Assembly: GCA_963205305.1 (NCBI GenBank)
Contig: CAUJIC010000010.1
Span: 1 to 42,616 of the forward strand
DNA: 42,616 bases
Direction: 5' to 3'
Origin: Pseudomonadota bacterium
GTDB lineage: Bacteria > Pseudomonadota > Alphaproteobacteria > Rickettsiales > UBA3002
A model generated the notes under the pieces. It had not been told where the DNA came from. It did no database searches and worked only from the letters and a program-made list of their open reading frames with translations. Positions 25,619 through 34,645 of this stretch are shown one piece after another. Within the stretch, counting starts at the first letter, position 1. Each line of letters opens with the position of its first letter. The translations under genes and the position numbers were made by a program.

Positions 25619-28405
25619 CTAGCTTTCGAGAACGCGGCTCCACCAACCTTTTTTCTTCGCGCCTGTCTCGCCCGAGGATTGGGACGTGATGGGCGATGCA
25701 ATAGCAGCTGGGTTCGTCTGTTTTTCGCTTAAGCCAATGATGGAAGGCTGGCGTGAGGGTTGTGCTGCAGGTGTAGGGGCGTTGTAGCCGCTTGAGCTGT
25801 AGCTGGTTGGCACGGGCTCGTAGTTGCCGCGTGCTGCTGGCTGAGTGCTCTCGCTGCCATCAGCAGCTGCATCGGAACTACCTTCGCTGCGGATTGGGTT
25901 GCCAATGCTGCCATCCTCACGGCGAGGGCGATCGCCACGTGGGCGGTTTTTGCCACCACGGCGGCCGCGACGACGGTTACGATCACCACGTGGTTCACGG
26001 GCGATGGGTTGGCCGTTTTCATCGAGTTGCACGGGTGCTGCCTCGGCGCCTTCACCGTTTGCGGCTTCAGCCACTTGGGCAGGATCACGCGGGGTGCGAT
26101 CAGGGCGATCGCCACGGTTGCGGTTACGGTTACGATCACGGCCACCACGTTCACGGCGCGGGCGATCGCCACGTGGCTCGCGCGGTTCACGCGTCGCAAA
26201 TTCGGCATTGTCGGTTTCAGGTGCCACGCCAATGATCTCATCGTCATCGGGCTGTGGCTCGTAGGCGTCGTCCTCGGGGTTGCTGGGGGCAACGGCATTG
26301 GCGAAGCTGACGCCACCTGATTGACCCTCGCGGCCACCACGGCGGCCACGGCGTGCGCCACCACGTCCGCCGCGCTGGTTATCAGCGGCTTTCACGGTTT
26401 CGTGCAGAATTTCTTTACCATCCGCCGTGATTTTAATCAGGCGGTGGTTACCCGTGATGATGCTCGCATCCATGAGGATGGAAACAGCGATGTTATAGCG
26501 TTGCTCGATCGCTTGCAGCGCCGCACGTTTTTCGTTCAGCAGGTAGAGTGCAGCCTCGGGGTGGGTGGTCACACGCAGTGCCACGTAATCGCCCGTTGCG
26601 GCTTCTTTCTCGAGCGCGCGGATGATTTGGATGCCGACAGTTTCCACCGAGTGGATATAACCTGTGCCACGGCAATGTGGGCACATCACGCCCATCGCTT
26701 CGGAGATTGAAGGACGCAGGCGCTGGCGCGAGAGTTCCATCAGGCCAAAGGTGCTGATGCGGCCAATTTGGATTTTAGCGCGATCCGCCTTCAGCGAATC
26801 CTTCATGACGCGTTCGACCTGCTTACGGTTTTTGCCATAGCCCATATCGATGAAATCGATAACGATAAGGCCAGCTAAATCGCGTAGGCGCAGTTGACGG
26901 CCAATCTCGGCTGCCGCTTCCATGTTGGTTTTGAGCGCGGTTTCTTCCACGTTACGCTCAGTCGTCGAACGACCCGAGTTCACGTCGATAGAAATGAGCG
27001 CTTCGGTGGGGTGAATCACCAAATAGCCGCCCGATGGCAGGCGCACTTGCGGTTCCGTCATCCCCGAAAGCTGCTCTTCAACGCCTGCATAGGCGAAGAT
27101 GGGCATAGATTCTTTGTAGAGTTTCACGCGGGCAGCGTGGCTTGGCATCAGCATCCGCATGAAGTCTTTGGCTTCGTTGTAGGCTGGCTCGCCCTCAATA
27201 ATCACTTCCTCGACATCACTTGTATACAAGTCACGAAGTGACCGCTTGATGAGGTTTCCTTCCTCGTAAATGAGGGCAGGGGCGGAAGAGGCGAGGGTCT
27301 GCTCGCGGATTTGGTTCCATAATTTGACGAGATATTCGTAATCGCGGCGGATTTCGGCCTTGGTTCGGTCGATCCCTGCGGTGCGGATAATCACGCTCAT
27401 GCCGCGGTGGGTACGCATTTCCGAGGCGACTTCTTTGAGGCGTTTGCGCGTTTCGCGGTCGGTAATTTTGCGACTGATCCCGCCGCCTTTGGGCGAGTTT
27501 GGCATCAGCACTGCCGCGCGGCCAGCGAGCGAAATGAAGGTGGTGAGCGAGCAACCTTTGTTGCCACGTTCTTCCTTAATCACCTGCACCAGCACAATCT
27601 GGTTACGTTTAATCACTTCCTGAATACGGTAGCGGCGGTGGAACGCAGTGCGGCCATTGCTGCGGTTATCGCGGCTGCGAGTCTCTTCGCCATCCTCAGC
27701 GGTGGTTTCGTTGGCTGAGGAGCCATCTTCGGCCGTAGTGGCTTCGGTGTTCAACTCATCGACTGGCTGGCTATCTTCGGGCAATGGGTCGGAATGGATA
27801 GCAAAGCTTTCGGCATTCAGTGGTTCAACGGCATAAGTTGCGGTCGATTCGGCCGTGTCGAAGCTGTGGGCAGGGATTTCAACAGGTGGCAAGTCAGGCA
27901 TCGATGATACAATTGCCGAGTCTTGTGCGCTGGATTCGTTGATGGCAACCACGGCGTCGTTGCTTGGTGCTGCATCGGTGATGATGGCGTCGTCGTCAGC
28001 GGTGAAATCATCCTCGAAGCTTTCGCCATCGTTATCGCTGCGGCCACGACGACGCGACTCACGGGCTGCTTGTTCGCGCTCGAATGCCTCGTCCTCGGCA
28101 GCTTCTTCGGCTTCAGCTTCGGCAATCTGCTCGGCGAGCAAGCGTTGCTTATCCTCAGCGGTCAGTTGGTAATAATCGGGGTGAATTTCCGAGAAGGGAA
28201 GGAACCCTTGCTTGCCACCGCCATATTCAACAAAGGCCGCCTGAAGCGATGGCTCCACGCGAGTGATTTTGGCGAGGTAAATATTACCCTTGTTCTGGGC
28301 CTTGGATGTGGACACGAAGTCGTAGTCGTAGACGGTGTCGTTATCGAGCATTACCACGCGGGTTTCATCCGTATGGGCTGCATCAATCAGCATGCGTTTG
28401 GTCAT
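25619..28405 (-). CDS. rne: Ribonuclease E/G family endoribonuclease
   Basis: RNase E starts mRNA decay and processes stable RNAs. In 928 residues the S1 domain is split: its first half lies at about 36-80 (FLPFSEIHPDYY) and the second at about 259-292, separated by an acidic low-complexity insert of roughly 180 residues, a feature known from alphaproteobacterial RNase E. The catalytic DNase I-like domain has Asp474 (ISIDVNSGRST) and Asp517 (VIDFIDMGYGKNR). The zinc link is Cys575-Pro-His-Cys578. Residues from about 640 onward are disordered and Arg/Gly-rich with repeated RGDRPRRE-type units, suited to RNA binding and degradosome scaffolding. AGGAG precedes the ATG. Confidence 0.95.
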   Translation of the reverse strand: MTKRMLIDAAHTDETRVVMLDNDTVYDYDFVSTSKAQNKGNIYLAKITRVEPSLQAAFVEYGGGKQGFLPFSEIHPDYYQLTAEDKQRLLAEQIAEAEAEEAAEDEAFEREQAARESRRRGRSDNDGESFEDDFTADDDAIITDAAPSNDAVVAINESSAQDSAIVSSMPDLPPVEIPAHSFDTAESTATYAVEPLNAESFAIHSDPLPEDSQPVDELNTEATTAEDGSSANETTAEDGEETRSRDNRSNGRTAFHRRYRIQEVIKRNQIVLVQVIKEERGNKGCSLTTFISLAGRAAVLMPNSPKGGGISRKITDRETRKRLKEVASEMRTHRGMSVIIRTAGIDRTKAEIRRDYEYLVKLWNQIREQTLASSAPALIYEEGNLIKRSLRDLYTSDVEEVIIEGEPAYNEAKDFMRMLMPSHAARVKLYKESMPIFAYAGVEEQLSGMTEPQVRLPSGGYLVIHPTEALISIDVNSGRSTTERNVEETALKTNMEAAAEIGRQLRLRDLAGLIVIDFIDMGYGKNRKQVERVMKDSLKADRAKIQIGRISTFGLMELSRQRLRPSISEAMGVMCPHCRGTGYIHSVETVGIQIIRALEKEAATGDYVALRVTTHPEAALYLLNEKRAALQAIEQRYNIAVSILMDASIITGNHRLIKITADGKEILHETVKAADNQRGGRGGARRGRRGGREGQSGGVSFANAVAPSNPEDDAYEPQPDDDEIIGVAPETDNAEFATREPREPRGDRPRRERGGRDRNRNRNRGDRPDRTPRDPAQVAEAANGEGAEAAPVQLDENGQPIAREPRGDRNRRRGRRGGKNRPRGDRPRREDGSIGNPIRSEGSSDAAADGSESTQPAARGNYEPVPTSYSSSGYNAPTPAAQPSRQPSIIGLSEKQTNPAAIASPITSQSSGETGAKKKGWWSRVLES

Positions 28406-28779
28406 TGTAGTCTCCTGTTTCGTGCATCAAAACACGACAGGACCACTCGAAATTAGCCGCGATTTAGCGCGGCGTGGCAGCCATCAGCTGCACACCCCAT
28501 TAAGCGTAGGTAGGGGGAATCCCCGCCCGCGTTCACTAGGTAACTGGATTGAAAAACCGCTATTTTTTGCGCCGATGGCGCATGGTGAAGCGGTTCTCAT
28601 GATTGTTTCGAATGGTGCCATCGAGGTGCTTTGACGCGCACTTTCATTTGCAAATGTTAATCATACCCTGCTGCGCTCCCCAAACGTTCATGTCATGCAT
28701 GGTTTGGGCCGCAACCGAATTTCGTTTCGTGAATCGACTATAGGGGTGTGGATAGGCGATATCAAGTTGAAAAAAAACA
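28406..28779. promoter_or_regulatory. Divergent rne/amiC intergenic region with leader hairpins
   Basis: This 374-base gap has no convincing gene. It should carry the promoters of rne (minus) and the amidase (plus). It holds a nested structure: AACCGCT at 28555-28561 pairs with AGCGGTT at 28589-28595 and encloses the perfect hairpin GCGCC-GAT-GGCGC at 28569-28581. A GGGG-AAT-CCCC dyad lies near 28514-28524. In enterobacteria the long rne leader mediates RNase E autoregulation through such hairpins. That role here is inference. Confidence 0.45.
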
Positions 28780-29898
28780 ATGACCGTGGCTAATGGAGCC
28801 ATGGCAACATGGTGTCGGATGATTTTGGGGATGGGCTGCGCGCTGTTATTGGCGCTTGCAGCCAATGGTGCTGTTGCCCAAGATTTATCAGGGGTGGTGA
28901 TCACCCCTACCGCTACAGGCTCCGAGCTATTGACATTCAACACAAATTCTCCGCTTACCGTGGTGAAATCGTTCGTGCTGAGCAACCCTAATCGGGTGGC
29001 GATTGATATTTCACGGGTGGATTCGGCTACGTTCAAACTTCCAAAACCTAATACAAGCCAGTTGGTTAAGGCGGTGCGCTTTGGGCAGTACGACGCCACT
29101 ACCTCGCGCATAGTGCTGGATTTAACCGCACCCGCAAAAATCGTCGCCACCCGTTCAGGCTCGCCGATGACGGTCGAGATTATGGCCACAGGTGCCATCA
29201 AGGCGGGGCAAAAGGAAAAATATAAACCATTGATTTTCATTGATGCGGGCCATGGTGGTCAAGACCCAGGGGCGATAGGCAAGCACAATACCCACGAGAA
29301 GGATGTAACGTTAAATTATACCAAAGCCCTGCGCGATGCGTTGATCGCTACAGGCAAATATCGGGTGGGGCTGACACGAGAGGACGATCATTTTATTATG
29401 TTGCCCGAGCGGGTAGCAATTGCCCGTCGTCAAAAAGCGGATATGTTTATTTCATTACATGCCGATTCGAACCCCAATCCCGAAGCAAGTGGTCTATCTA
29501 TCTATACCTTATCGGAAACCGCATCGGATGATGAATCGGCCGCGTTGGCTGAGCGCGAGAACAAGGCCGATATTATTCCGGGCATTGATTTAAGTGGCAC
29601 GGATGCCGACGTGGCCAGCATCCTTATTGACCTCACCCAGCGTGAAACCATGAATAAATCGTCGAAGTTTGCGGATTTGGTGGTGAAGAATCTGCACCCC
29701 AAAATTAACAAACTTGAAAAGACGCACCGCTATGCAGGTTTCAGGGTGTTGAAGGCGCCAGATATTCCCTCGGTGCTTATTGAGCTGGGCTTTTTGACCA
29801 ATGAGAAAAATGAGCATCTCCTCCTGACGGCAGAATATCGCGAGCGCGTGGTGGAATCGGTAGTGAAGGGCATTGACCGATTCTATGCGGGGGAGTAG
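28780..29898 (+). CDS. amiC: N-acetylmuramoyl-L-alanine amidase (AMIN + Amidase_3)
   Basis: This periplasmic enzyme cleaves the amide between MurNAc and the stem peptide during cell separation. The 372 residues have a signal sequence (about 14-34, ending AVAQ), an AMIN domain (about 36-135, targeting peptidoglycan at the septum) and an Amidase_3 catalytic domain (about 152-367). Zinc ligands are visible as His158 (FIDAGHGGQDPG), Glu173 (HEKD) and His227 (SLHADS), with the C-terminal Glu in LIELGFLTN. Possible starts are 28780, 28801 and 28819; none has an ideal ribosome binding site. It precedes mrcA by 12 bases, the usual alphaproteobacterial pairing. Confidence 0.94.
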   Translation: MTVANGAMATWCRMILGMGCALLLALAANGAVAQDLSGVVITPTATGSELLTFNTNSPLTVVKSFVLSNPNRVAIDISRVDSATFKLPKPNTSQLVKAVRFGQYDATTSRIVLDLTAPAKIVATRSGSPMTVEIMATGAIKAGQKEKYKPLIFIDAGHGGQDPGAIGKHNTHEKDVTLNYTKALRDALIATGKYRVGLTREDDHFIMLPERVAIARRQKADMFISLHADSNPNPEASGLSIYTLSETASDDESAALAERENKADIIPGIDLSGTDADVASILIDLTQRETMNKSSKFADLVVKNLHPKINKLEKTHRYAGFRVLKAPDIPSVLIELGFLTNEKNEHLLLTAEYRERVVESVVKGIDRFYAGE

Positions 29899-29910
29899 CA
29901 CCAAAACCCC

Positions 29911-32508
29911 ATGAATGAGATGTTCACTCCACCTATCCAGCCCCCCATTGCGCCGCCCCCCAAAAAGCGTCGCAAATCGCCGCTGTTGCGCGTGGCTCAG
30001 TGGCTATTTGCCACCGCATTTCTTGGGCTGATTGTTGGGGTGGTCACCGTAGCGCTGGTCATTCAGCATTACAGCGCCGATTTACCTTCGACCGATCAAC
30101 TAAGCAATTATAACCCTGCCGTTGTGACACGCCTTTATGCTGCCGATGGCAAGCTGATGGCAGAATATGCCAAGGAGAAGCGCTTCTTCCTTCCGCTTTC
30201 GGCGATTCCACAAAAAGTGCAGCAGGCGTTTATTTCCGCCGAGGATAAGAATTTCTATTCGCACCAAGGTGTCGATATCATGGGGACGGCGCGGGCGCTG
30301 CGCAATAATGTGCTCAATGCAGGTAAGGGGCACTCGATGGCGGGGGGATCCACCATCACCCAACAAGTGGTAAAAAACTTTTTGCTCACGAGCGAAAAAT
30401 CGTTCGAGCGCAAAATCAAGGAGGCCATTCTCGCCTACCGCATCAGCAACAGTTACAGCAAAGAGAAGATCCTCGAACTTTACTTGAACGAGATTTATCT
30501 GGGGCTGGGCACCTACGGTGTCGCGGCGGCGGCGATTAATTATTTCGATAAATCGCTCGACCAATTAACGACGGAAGAGGCAGCACTGCTTGCAGCATTC
30601 CCGAAAGCGCCTGCCTATTTCGACCCTGCGAAAAACTATCAGCGTGCGCTGGAGCGTCGCAATTACGTGATTGGCCGCATGCAGGAAGATGGAGCCATTG
30701 ATATGGCCGAAGCCACGCGTGCGAAGGCGGTTCCCATTCTCACCCGCGAGCGTAACCGCGACGAAGTGGCGCATGCTGAATTCTTTGCCGAAGAAGTACG
30801 CCGTGCGCTGGCAGCTATGTACGGCAGCAACGTGCTCTATGAAGGTGGGTTGTTTGTTAAAACTACGCTGAATACGGCGTATCAGGCATACGCAGACCGC
30901 GCGCTGCGCCAAGCCCTCATGATGTATGACCAGCGTCATGGCTATCGCGGCGCTATTGCTACCCTGAAAAATGATGAGGGTGATTGGGCTAAAGCGCTAG
31001 AGCGCGTGCGCGAAGAACGCACCATTACCCTTTATGAATCGCAAACCCTTGCAGCGGTCGAGCGCATTTCGCCGAAATTAGATCTGGTATTACTCGATGG
31101 TAAGCATGGCACCATTACGGCCGAGGGCATGGCATGGGCAGGCGCGCCGAAATTTGCGGTGGGCGATGTGTTACTTGTGGAGCCAACGAACGATGCCAAG
31201 GGTAGCTATCGCCTACTGCAAATTCCACAAGTGAATGGCGCGATGGTAGTGATGGATCCGCACACGGGCAAGGTTCTGGCCATGTCGGGCGGCTATGCTT
31301 ATGGCAAATCGGAGTTCAACCGTGCCACGCAGGCCAAGCGCCAGCCTGGGTCGGCGTTCAAGCCGCTTGTCTACCTCACCGCACTCGAAAATGGTTTCAG
31401 CCCCACTTCGGTTATCGTCGATGGTCCCATCTCGTTGCCGCAAGGTCCAGGTTTGCCGATGTGGGAGCCCAAAAACTACGAGGGTGATTACATGGGGCCT
31501 GTAACGTTCCGCACCGCGCTCGAGCATTCACGTAATGCCGTTACCGTTCGCATAGCCCAGATGATTGGCATTAAACGCATCAAGCGGGTGGCGAAGCGCT
31601 TTGGCATTTATGAGGACGAAGCCGCTGAAAACTATTCGATGGTGTTGGGCGCAAAGGAAACTACGCTGCTTAAGCTCACCAATGCCTATGGCATGATTGC
31701 TAACGGTGGTCGCCGTGTATCGCCATGGTTTATCGAGCGCATTGATGACCGTAATGGCGCGACGATTTTTCGGCGTGATACTCGCCCCTGCGAAGCCTGC
31801 ATGGTGCCCGCGCAAACGGGCACATCAACTATTGCACCCACGCTAGAAGATGAACGCGAACGCGTGATAGACCCCCGCGTGGCGTATCAAATCACCTCGA
31901 TTCTGCAAGGGGTGGTGCAGCGTGGCACAGGTTCCGCCGCCAAGGTTCTTGGGCGACCTGTGGCAGGCAAAACCGGAACCACGAACGATTCGCGTGATAC
32001 ATGGTTCATTGGCTATACGCCCGAACTGGTCGTTGGCACCTATATCGGGTTTGATACTCCCAAATCGATGGGTGAAAAAGAAACAGGTGGGCGTGTCGCC
32101 ATTCAAGGCTTCATTAAATTCATGCAGCAGGCCGAGGGGTCGCTACCCATCAAAGAGTTCCGTGCACCTCCAGGTATCCGTGAAGTGATGATTAATCGTA
32201 AGAGCGGCCAACCAATTTATGAAGGTGAATCGATGGAAGAGGGGGGCTCTACTATTCTTGAGGCGTTCCTCACGGGTGGGCCTATCTTTAAGCCGCAAAA
32301 TGAATTGGCCGAGGAGTTGAAGGATAAGGATAGCCAGCCCGAGGTCATTCGTGAGCCTATTGAAGAGGGTGCGGCCGAATATAAACCTGCGCCCGATGGG
32401 TTCGAGCGCCCAGCAGCGGGCACCATGGCTCCGTTCCAGCGGCCTGTCGACCCGCAAGGCTTCGACCCCAACACGGGTGCGGCCGTGGGCACAGGGGGGC
32501 TTTACTAA
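29911..32508 (+). CDS. mrcA: Penicillin-binding protein 1A (bifunctional class A PBP)
   Basis: PBP1A polymerises glycan strands and cross-links stem peptides at the inner membrane. The 865 residues have a Pro/Lys-rich cytoplasmic tail, one membrane helix (about 28-51), and a GT51 domain with catalytic Glu111 in SAEDKNFYSHQGVD and GGSTITQQVVKN. The transpeptidase domain has Ser481 in SAFK, SRN at 540-542 and KTGT starting at Lys687. An OB-like insert lies between the two domains. The stop codon overlaps a following ATG (TAATG), which opens a degenerate copy of the prfB start and not intact prfB. Confidence 0.95.
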   Translation: MNEMFTPPIQPPIAPPPKKRRKSPLLRVAQWLFATAFLGLIVGVVTVALVIQHYSADLPSTDQLSNYNPAVVTRLYAADGKLMAEYAKEKRFFLPLSAIPQKVQQAFISAEDKNFYSHQGVDIMGTARALRNNVLNAGKGHSMAGGSTITQQVVKNFLLTSEKSFERKIKEAILAYRISNSYSKEKILELYLNEIYLGLGTYGVAAAAINYFDKSLDQLTTEEAALLAAFPKAPAYFDPAKNYQRALERRNYVIGRMQEDGAIDMAEATRAKAVPILTRERNRDEVAHAEFFAEEVRRALAAMYGSNVLYEGGLFVKTTLNTAYQAYADRALRQALMMYDQRHGYRGAIATLKNDEGDWAKALERVREERTITLYESQTLAAVERISPKLDLVLLDGKHGTITAEGMAWAGAPKFAVGDVLLVEPTNDAKGSYRLLQIPQVNGAMVVMDPHTGKVLAMSGGYAYGKSEFNRATQAKRQPGSAFKPLVYLTALENGFSPTSVIVDGPISLPQGPGLPMWEPKNYEGDYMGPVTFRTALEHSRNAVTVRIAQMIGIKRIKRVAKRFGIYEDEAAENYSMVLGAKETTLLKLTNAYGMIANGGRRVSPWFIERIDDRNGATIFRRDTRPCEACMVPAQTGTSTIAPTLEDERERVIDPRVAYQITSILQGVVQRGTGSAAKVLGRPVAGKTGTTNDSRDTWFIGYTPELVVGTYIGFDTPKSMGEKETGGRVAIQGFIKFMQQAEGSLPIKEFRAPPGIREVMINRKSGQPIYEGESMEEGGSTILEAFLTGGPIFKPQNELAEELKDKDSQPEVIREPIEEGAAEYKPAPDGFERPAAGTMAPFQRPVDPQGFDPNTGAAVGTGGLY

Positions 32509-32600
32509 TGCGTGCGGAAATTATTGCTTTCAAGTATCGGTTCGAAGCTCGACAAAATCTGCTAAACAGCAAACTTACTGTCGGCCAGCCGGCCCATTAG
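32508..32600 (+). pseudogene. Diverged remnant of the prfB 5' end
   Basis: Immediately after mrcA (TAATG overlap) a 30-codon reading frame begins MRAEIIAFKYRFEARQNLL. By my hand alignment it matches the first 23 codons of the intact prfB at 33532 at 14 of 23 residues and about 43 of 69 bases, including the exact 11-mer GAAATTATTGC. Similarity ends at codon 23 (CTT in both copies), where the frameshift signal of prfB lies; the frame then runs into unrelated sequence and stops. It appears to be the original prfB start, cut off from its gene by the segment that follows. Confidence 0.75.
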
Positions 32601-33429
32601 GCTTTGTCCCCGGAGTAGTATTACCCTTGTTCAGAAGCGCCCTGATCGATCCTTCAGGTGTTGACATAGGAGCTTCGACCGTATCCAAGGTTGTAGGACT
32701 ATGACCTACATTCAAAGGTTCCGAACATCTTAAGGACGGATTAATTTTGTTATAAATATCATCTGCGATCTTATTTTTTTTCACCAATGTCGCTTCGTTT
32801 TCCGTTTTCTGTCTTATTAAATCCTTCTCGACCGCTTCTTTAGCGGCACGTTGTCCGCTAATTATATCAAAACTTTCTCGCTCTGAAGAAGAGGTAACTA
32901 AGCTATGTATTTTTACCAAAGCCATATCAATCATCAAACCATTGGGGCCACCCACTAAATGATTTTTTTTAGTAGCTACTTGATGCGCTAAAAGTTCGTT
33001 AGCCTCTGGTTTAGGGAGTTCTTGTTTTAAAGCTTCTTTATGCGCCTTCACATCATAACATGCATAGCCATTAGTAAGATCGAATTTTCCTGCAGCAGGA
33101 TTGTTGATTGATTTGTCATTCATCGCGTCAACTAGCGCTTGGTTATGCGGCGGGTGGTTAGCCATATAATGTACTAGTTCTTTAAATTCGGGGGAGTTTA
33201 CATTGCCCTCATATCCTACAGGATCTTTAGGAGTACGTGGCGTACTAGATTTAAGCAGCCCTGTACTCCACCGTTCGCCATTCGATTTATTGGTGCTTGA
33301 ATCAGATAGTTTCTGAAGTAATGCTTCTCCACCAGCATTAGTGATAATCTTGGTTTGCTGGTAAGCGTTTAAGCTAGCGCCATTAAACGCGCTCTCAATT
33401 TCCTGACCTGTGAGTGGTTTATTGTTCAT
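32575..33429 (-). CDS. Unrecognised protein in the AT-rich segment between mrcA and prfB
   Basis: This 284-residue product is rich in Asn, Lys, Ser and Thr with no signal peptide or membrane segment. It is mostly polar and helical-looking, has a few local hydrophobic stretches (GGPNGLMIDMALVKIHSLV near 161-179) and a Pro/Gly-rich disordered C-terminus (ending GTKPNGPAGRQ). Only two cysteines are visible. I recognise no domain. Base and codon use are clearly more AT-rich than in mrcA and prfB, and it points against them, which suggests acquisition. It occupies nearly the whole insertion between the prfB remnant and intact prfB. The ribosome binding site is weak. Confidence 0.65.
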   Translation of the reverse strand: MNNKPLTGQEIESAFNGASLNAYQQTKIITNAGGEALLQKLSDSSTNKSNGERWSTGLLKSSTPRTPKDPVGYEGNVNSPEFKELVHYMANHPPHNQALVDAMNDKSINNPAAGKFDLTNGYACYDVKAHKEALKQELPKPEANELLAHQVATKKNHLVGGPNGLMIDMALVKIHSLVTSSSERESFDIISGQRAAKEAVEKDLIRQKTENEATLVKKNKIADDIYNKINPSLRCSEPLNVGHSPTTLDTVEAPMSTPEGSIRALLNKGNTTPGTKPNGPAGRQ

Positions 33430-33531
33430 GACGTTTGCCCGGTTATGTTAGTTGATTTGTTTGGATGACTTTGGTTCTAAAACCAGTATAGTCAGGCTTG
33501 TTTAATATTTAGTTAACCCGCAACCCATTGT

Positions 33532-34645
33532 ATGCGCGCAGAAATTATTGCCCTTAAAGACCAATTCGAATCATCGCAAGCGCTGCTCGCGAGGTGTCTT
33601 TGACTGGGACAATTTGCTGAAGCAGGCCGAGGCATTAAACGCCGAAGCCGAAAACCCCGATTTGTGGAATAACCCCGAAAACGCCCAAAAGGTAATGCGC
33701 GAGCGTAACCGCGTCGATAAGCAAATTGCAGATTTTAAACGTATCACTCAAGCCTTTGCGGATGGGGTGGAGTTGCACGAACTGGCGGAGGGTGAGGGGG
33801 ATGAGTCCACCCGCGCCGAAAGCCAAGCGGAGTTGGAAGCGCTGGTTGCTGAAATCAGCAAAATGGAATTGGAAGCATTGCTAAACGGCGAGGCGGATCA
33901 GAACGATTGCTACATCGAAATTCACCCCGGTGCTGGCGGCACCGAATCGCAAGATTGGGCATTCATGCTCTACCGCATGTATCTCCGTTGGGGCGAGCGG
34001 CGCGGGTTTAAAACCGAAATTGTGGATGAACAAACGGGTGACGAAGCGGGCATTAAATCCGCCACTATCCGCCTTTCTGGCCACAATGCCTATGGCTGGG
34101 CGAAAACGGAAAGTGGTGTGCATCGCCTTGTGCGCATTTCACCGTTCGACTCCAACGCCCGCCGCCACACCAGCTTTGCGAGTGCGTGGGTCTATCCCGT
34201 GGTGGATGAAAACATCAACATCGTCATCGAGGAAAAAGATGTGAAGGTGGATACGTTCCGCAGCAGCGGTGCGGGAGGGCAGAACGTGAACAAGGTGGAA
34301 TCCGCCGTGCGCCTCACGCACATCCCCACCAATATATCGGTTGCCTGCCAAAACCAGCGCAGCCAGCACCAAAACCGCGAGGAAGCATGGAAAATGCTGA
34401 AAGCCCGCCTCTATGAGCACGAGCTACGCAAGCAAGAAGCCGCGACGGATGCCCTGAACGCCCAAAAAACCGACAATAGCTGGGGTAACCAAATCCGCAG
34501 CTATGTGCTGCACCCCTACCAAATGGTGAAGGATTTGCGAACAGGCGCCGAGACCAGCAACACGCAAGGGGTGCTGGATGGGGATTTGGATATGTTCGTC
34601 AATGCGAGTTTGGCGGCAAGGGTGAAGGGGAATGTGGAGAAGTGA
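33532..34645 (+). CDS. prfB: Peptide chain release factor 2, expressed by programmed +1 frameshift
   Basis: RF2 terminates translation at UGA and UAA. The zero frame runs from ATG 33532 for 23 codons (MRAEIIALKDQFESSQALLA...) to CTT TGA at 33598-33603. A +1 shift on CTT TGA C gives ...RCL-DWDNLLKQAEALNAEAENPDLWN and continues to 34645, about 371 residues in total. AGG at 33592-33594, three bases before CTT, matches the position of the Shine-Dalgarno-like stimulator in E. coli prfB. The body has the tripeptide anticodon motif SPF (RISPFDSNARRHTS) and the GGQ loop (RSSGAGGQNVNKV). The gene is therefore intact and autoregulated, not frameshifted by mutation. It is separated from mrcA by an insertion. 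Confidence 0.95.
33598..33604 (+). promoter_or_regulatory. RF2 programmed frameshift site CTT TGA C
   Basis: The slippery codon CTT, in-frame stop TGA and following C form the canonical RF2 autoregulatory site. Low RF2 slows termination at UGA and allows a +1 shift into the main reading frame. The upstream AGG stimulator is at the expected spacing. Confidence 0.92.

Noticed and set aside
25729..26364. Repeat-rich frames on both strands in the rne 3' half
   Set aside because: The repetitiveness comes from the Arg/Gly-rich C-terminal tail of RNase E; the other frames are shadows and the repeats are not a CRISPR or mobile element.
28406..28779. Possible tRNA or small RNA gene in the rne-amiC gap
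   Set aside because: I found no cloverleaf, T-loop GGTTCRA or other known RNA signature; the hairpins are more simply leader structures.
33532..33603. prfB as a frameshifted pseudogene
   Set aside because: The internal TGA is in the canonical RF2 context CTT TGA C with an upstream AGG stimulator, and the downstream frame is complete, so this is programmed frameshifting.
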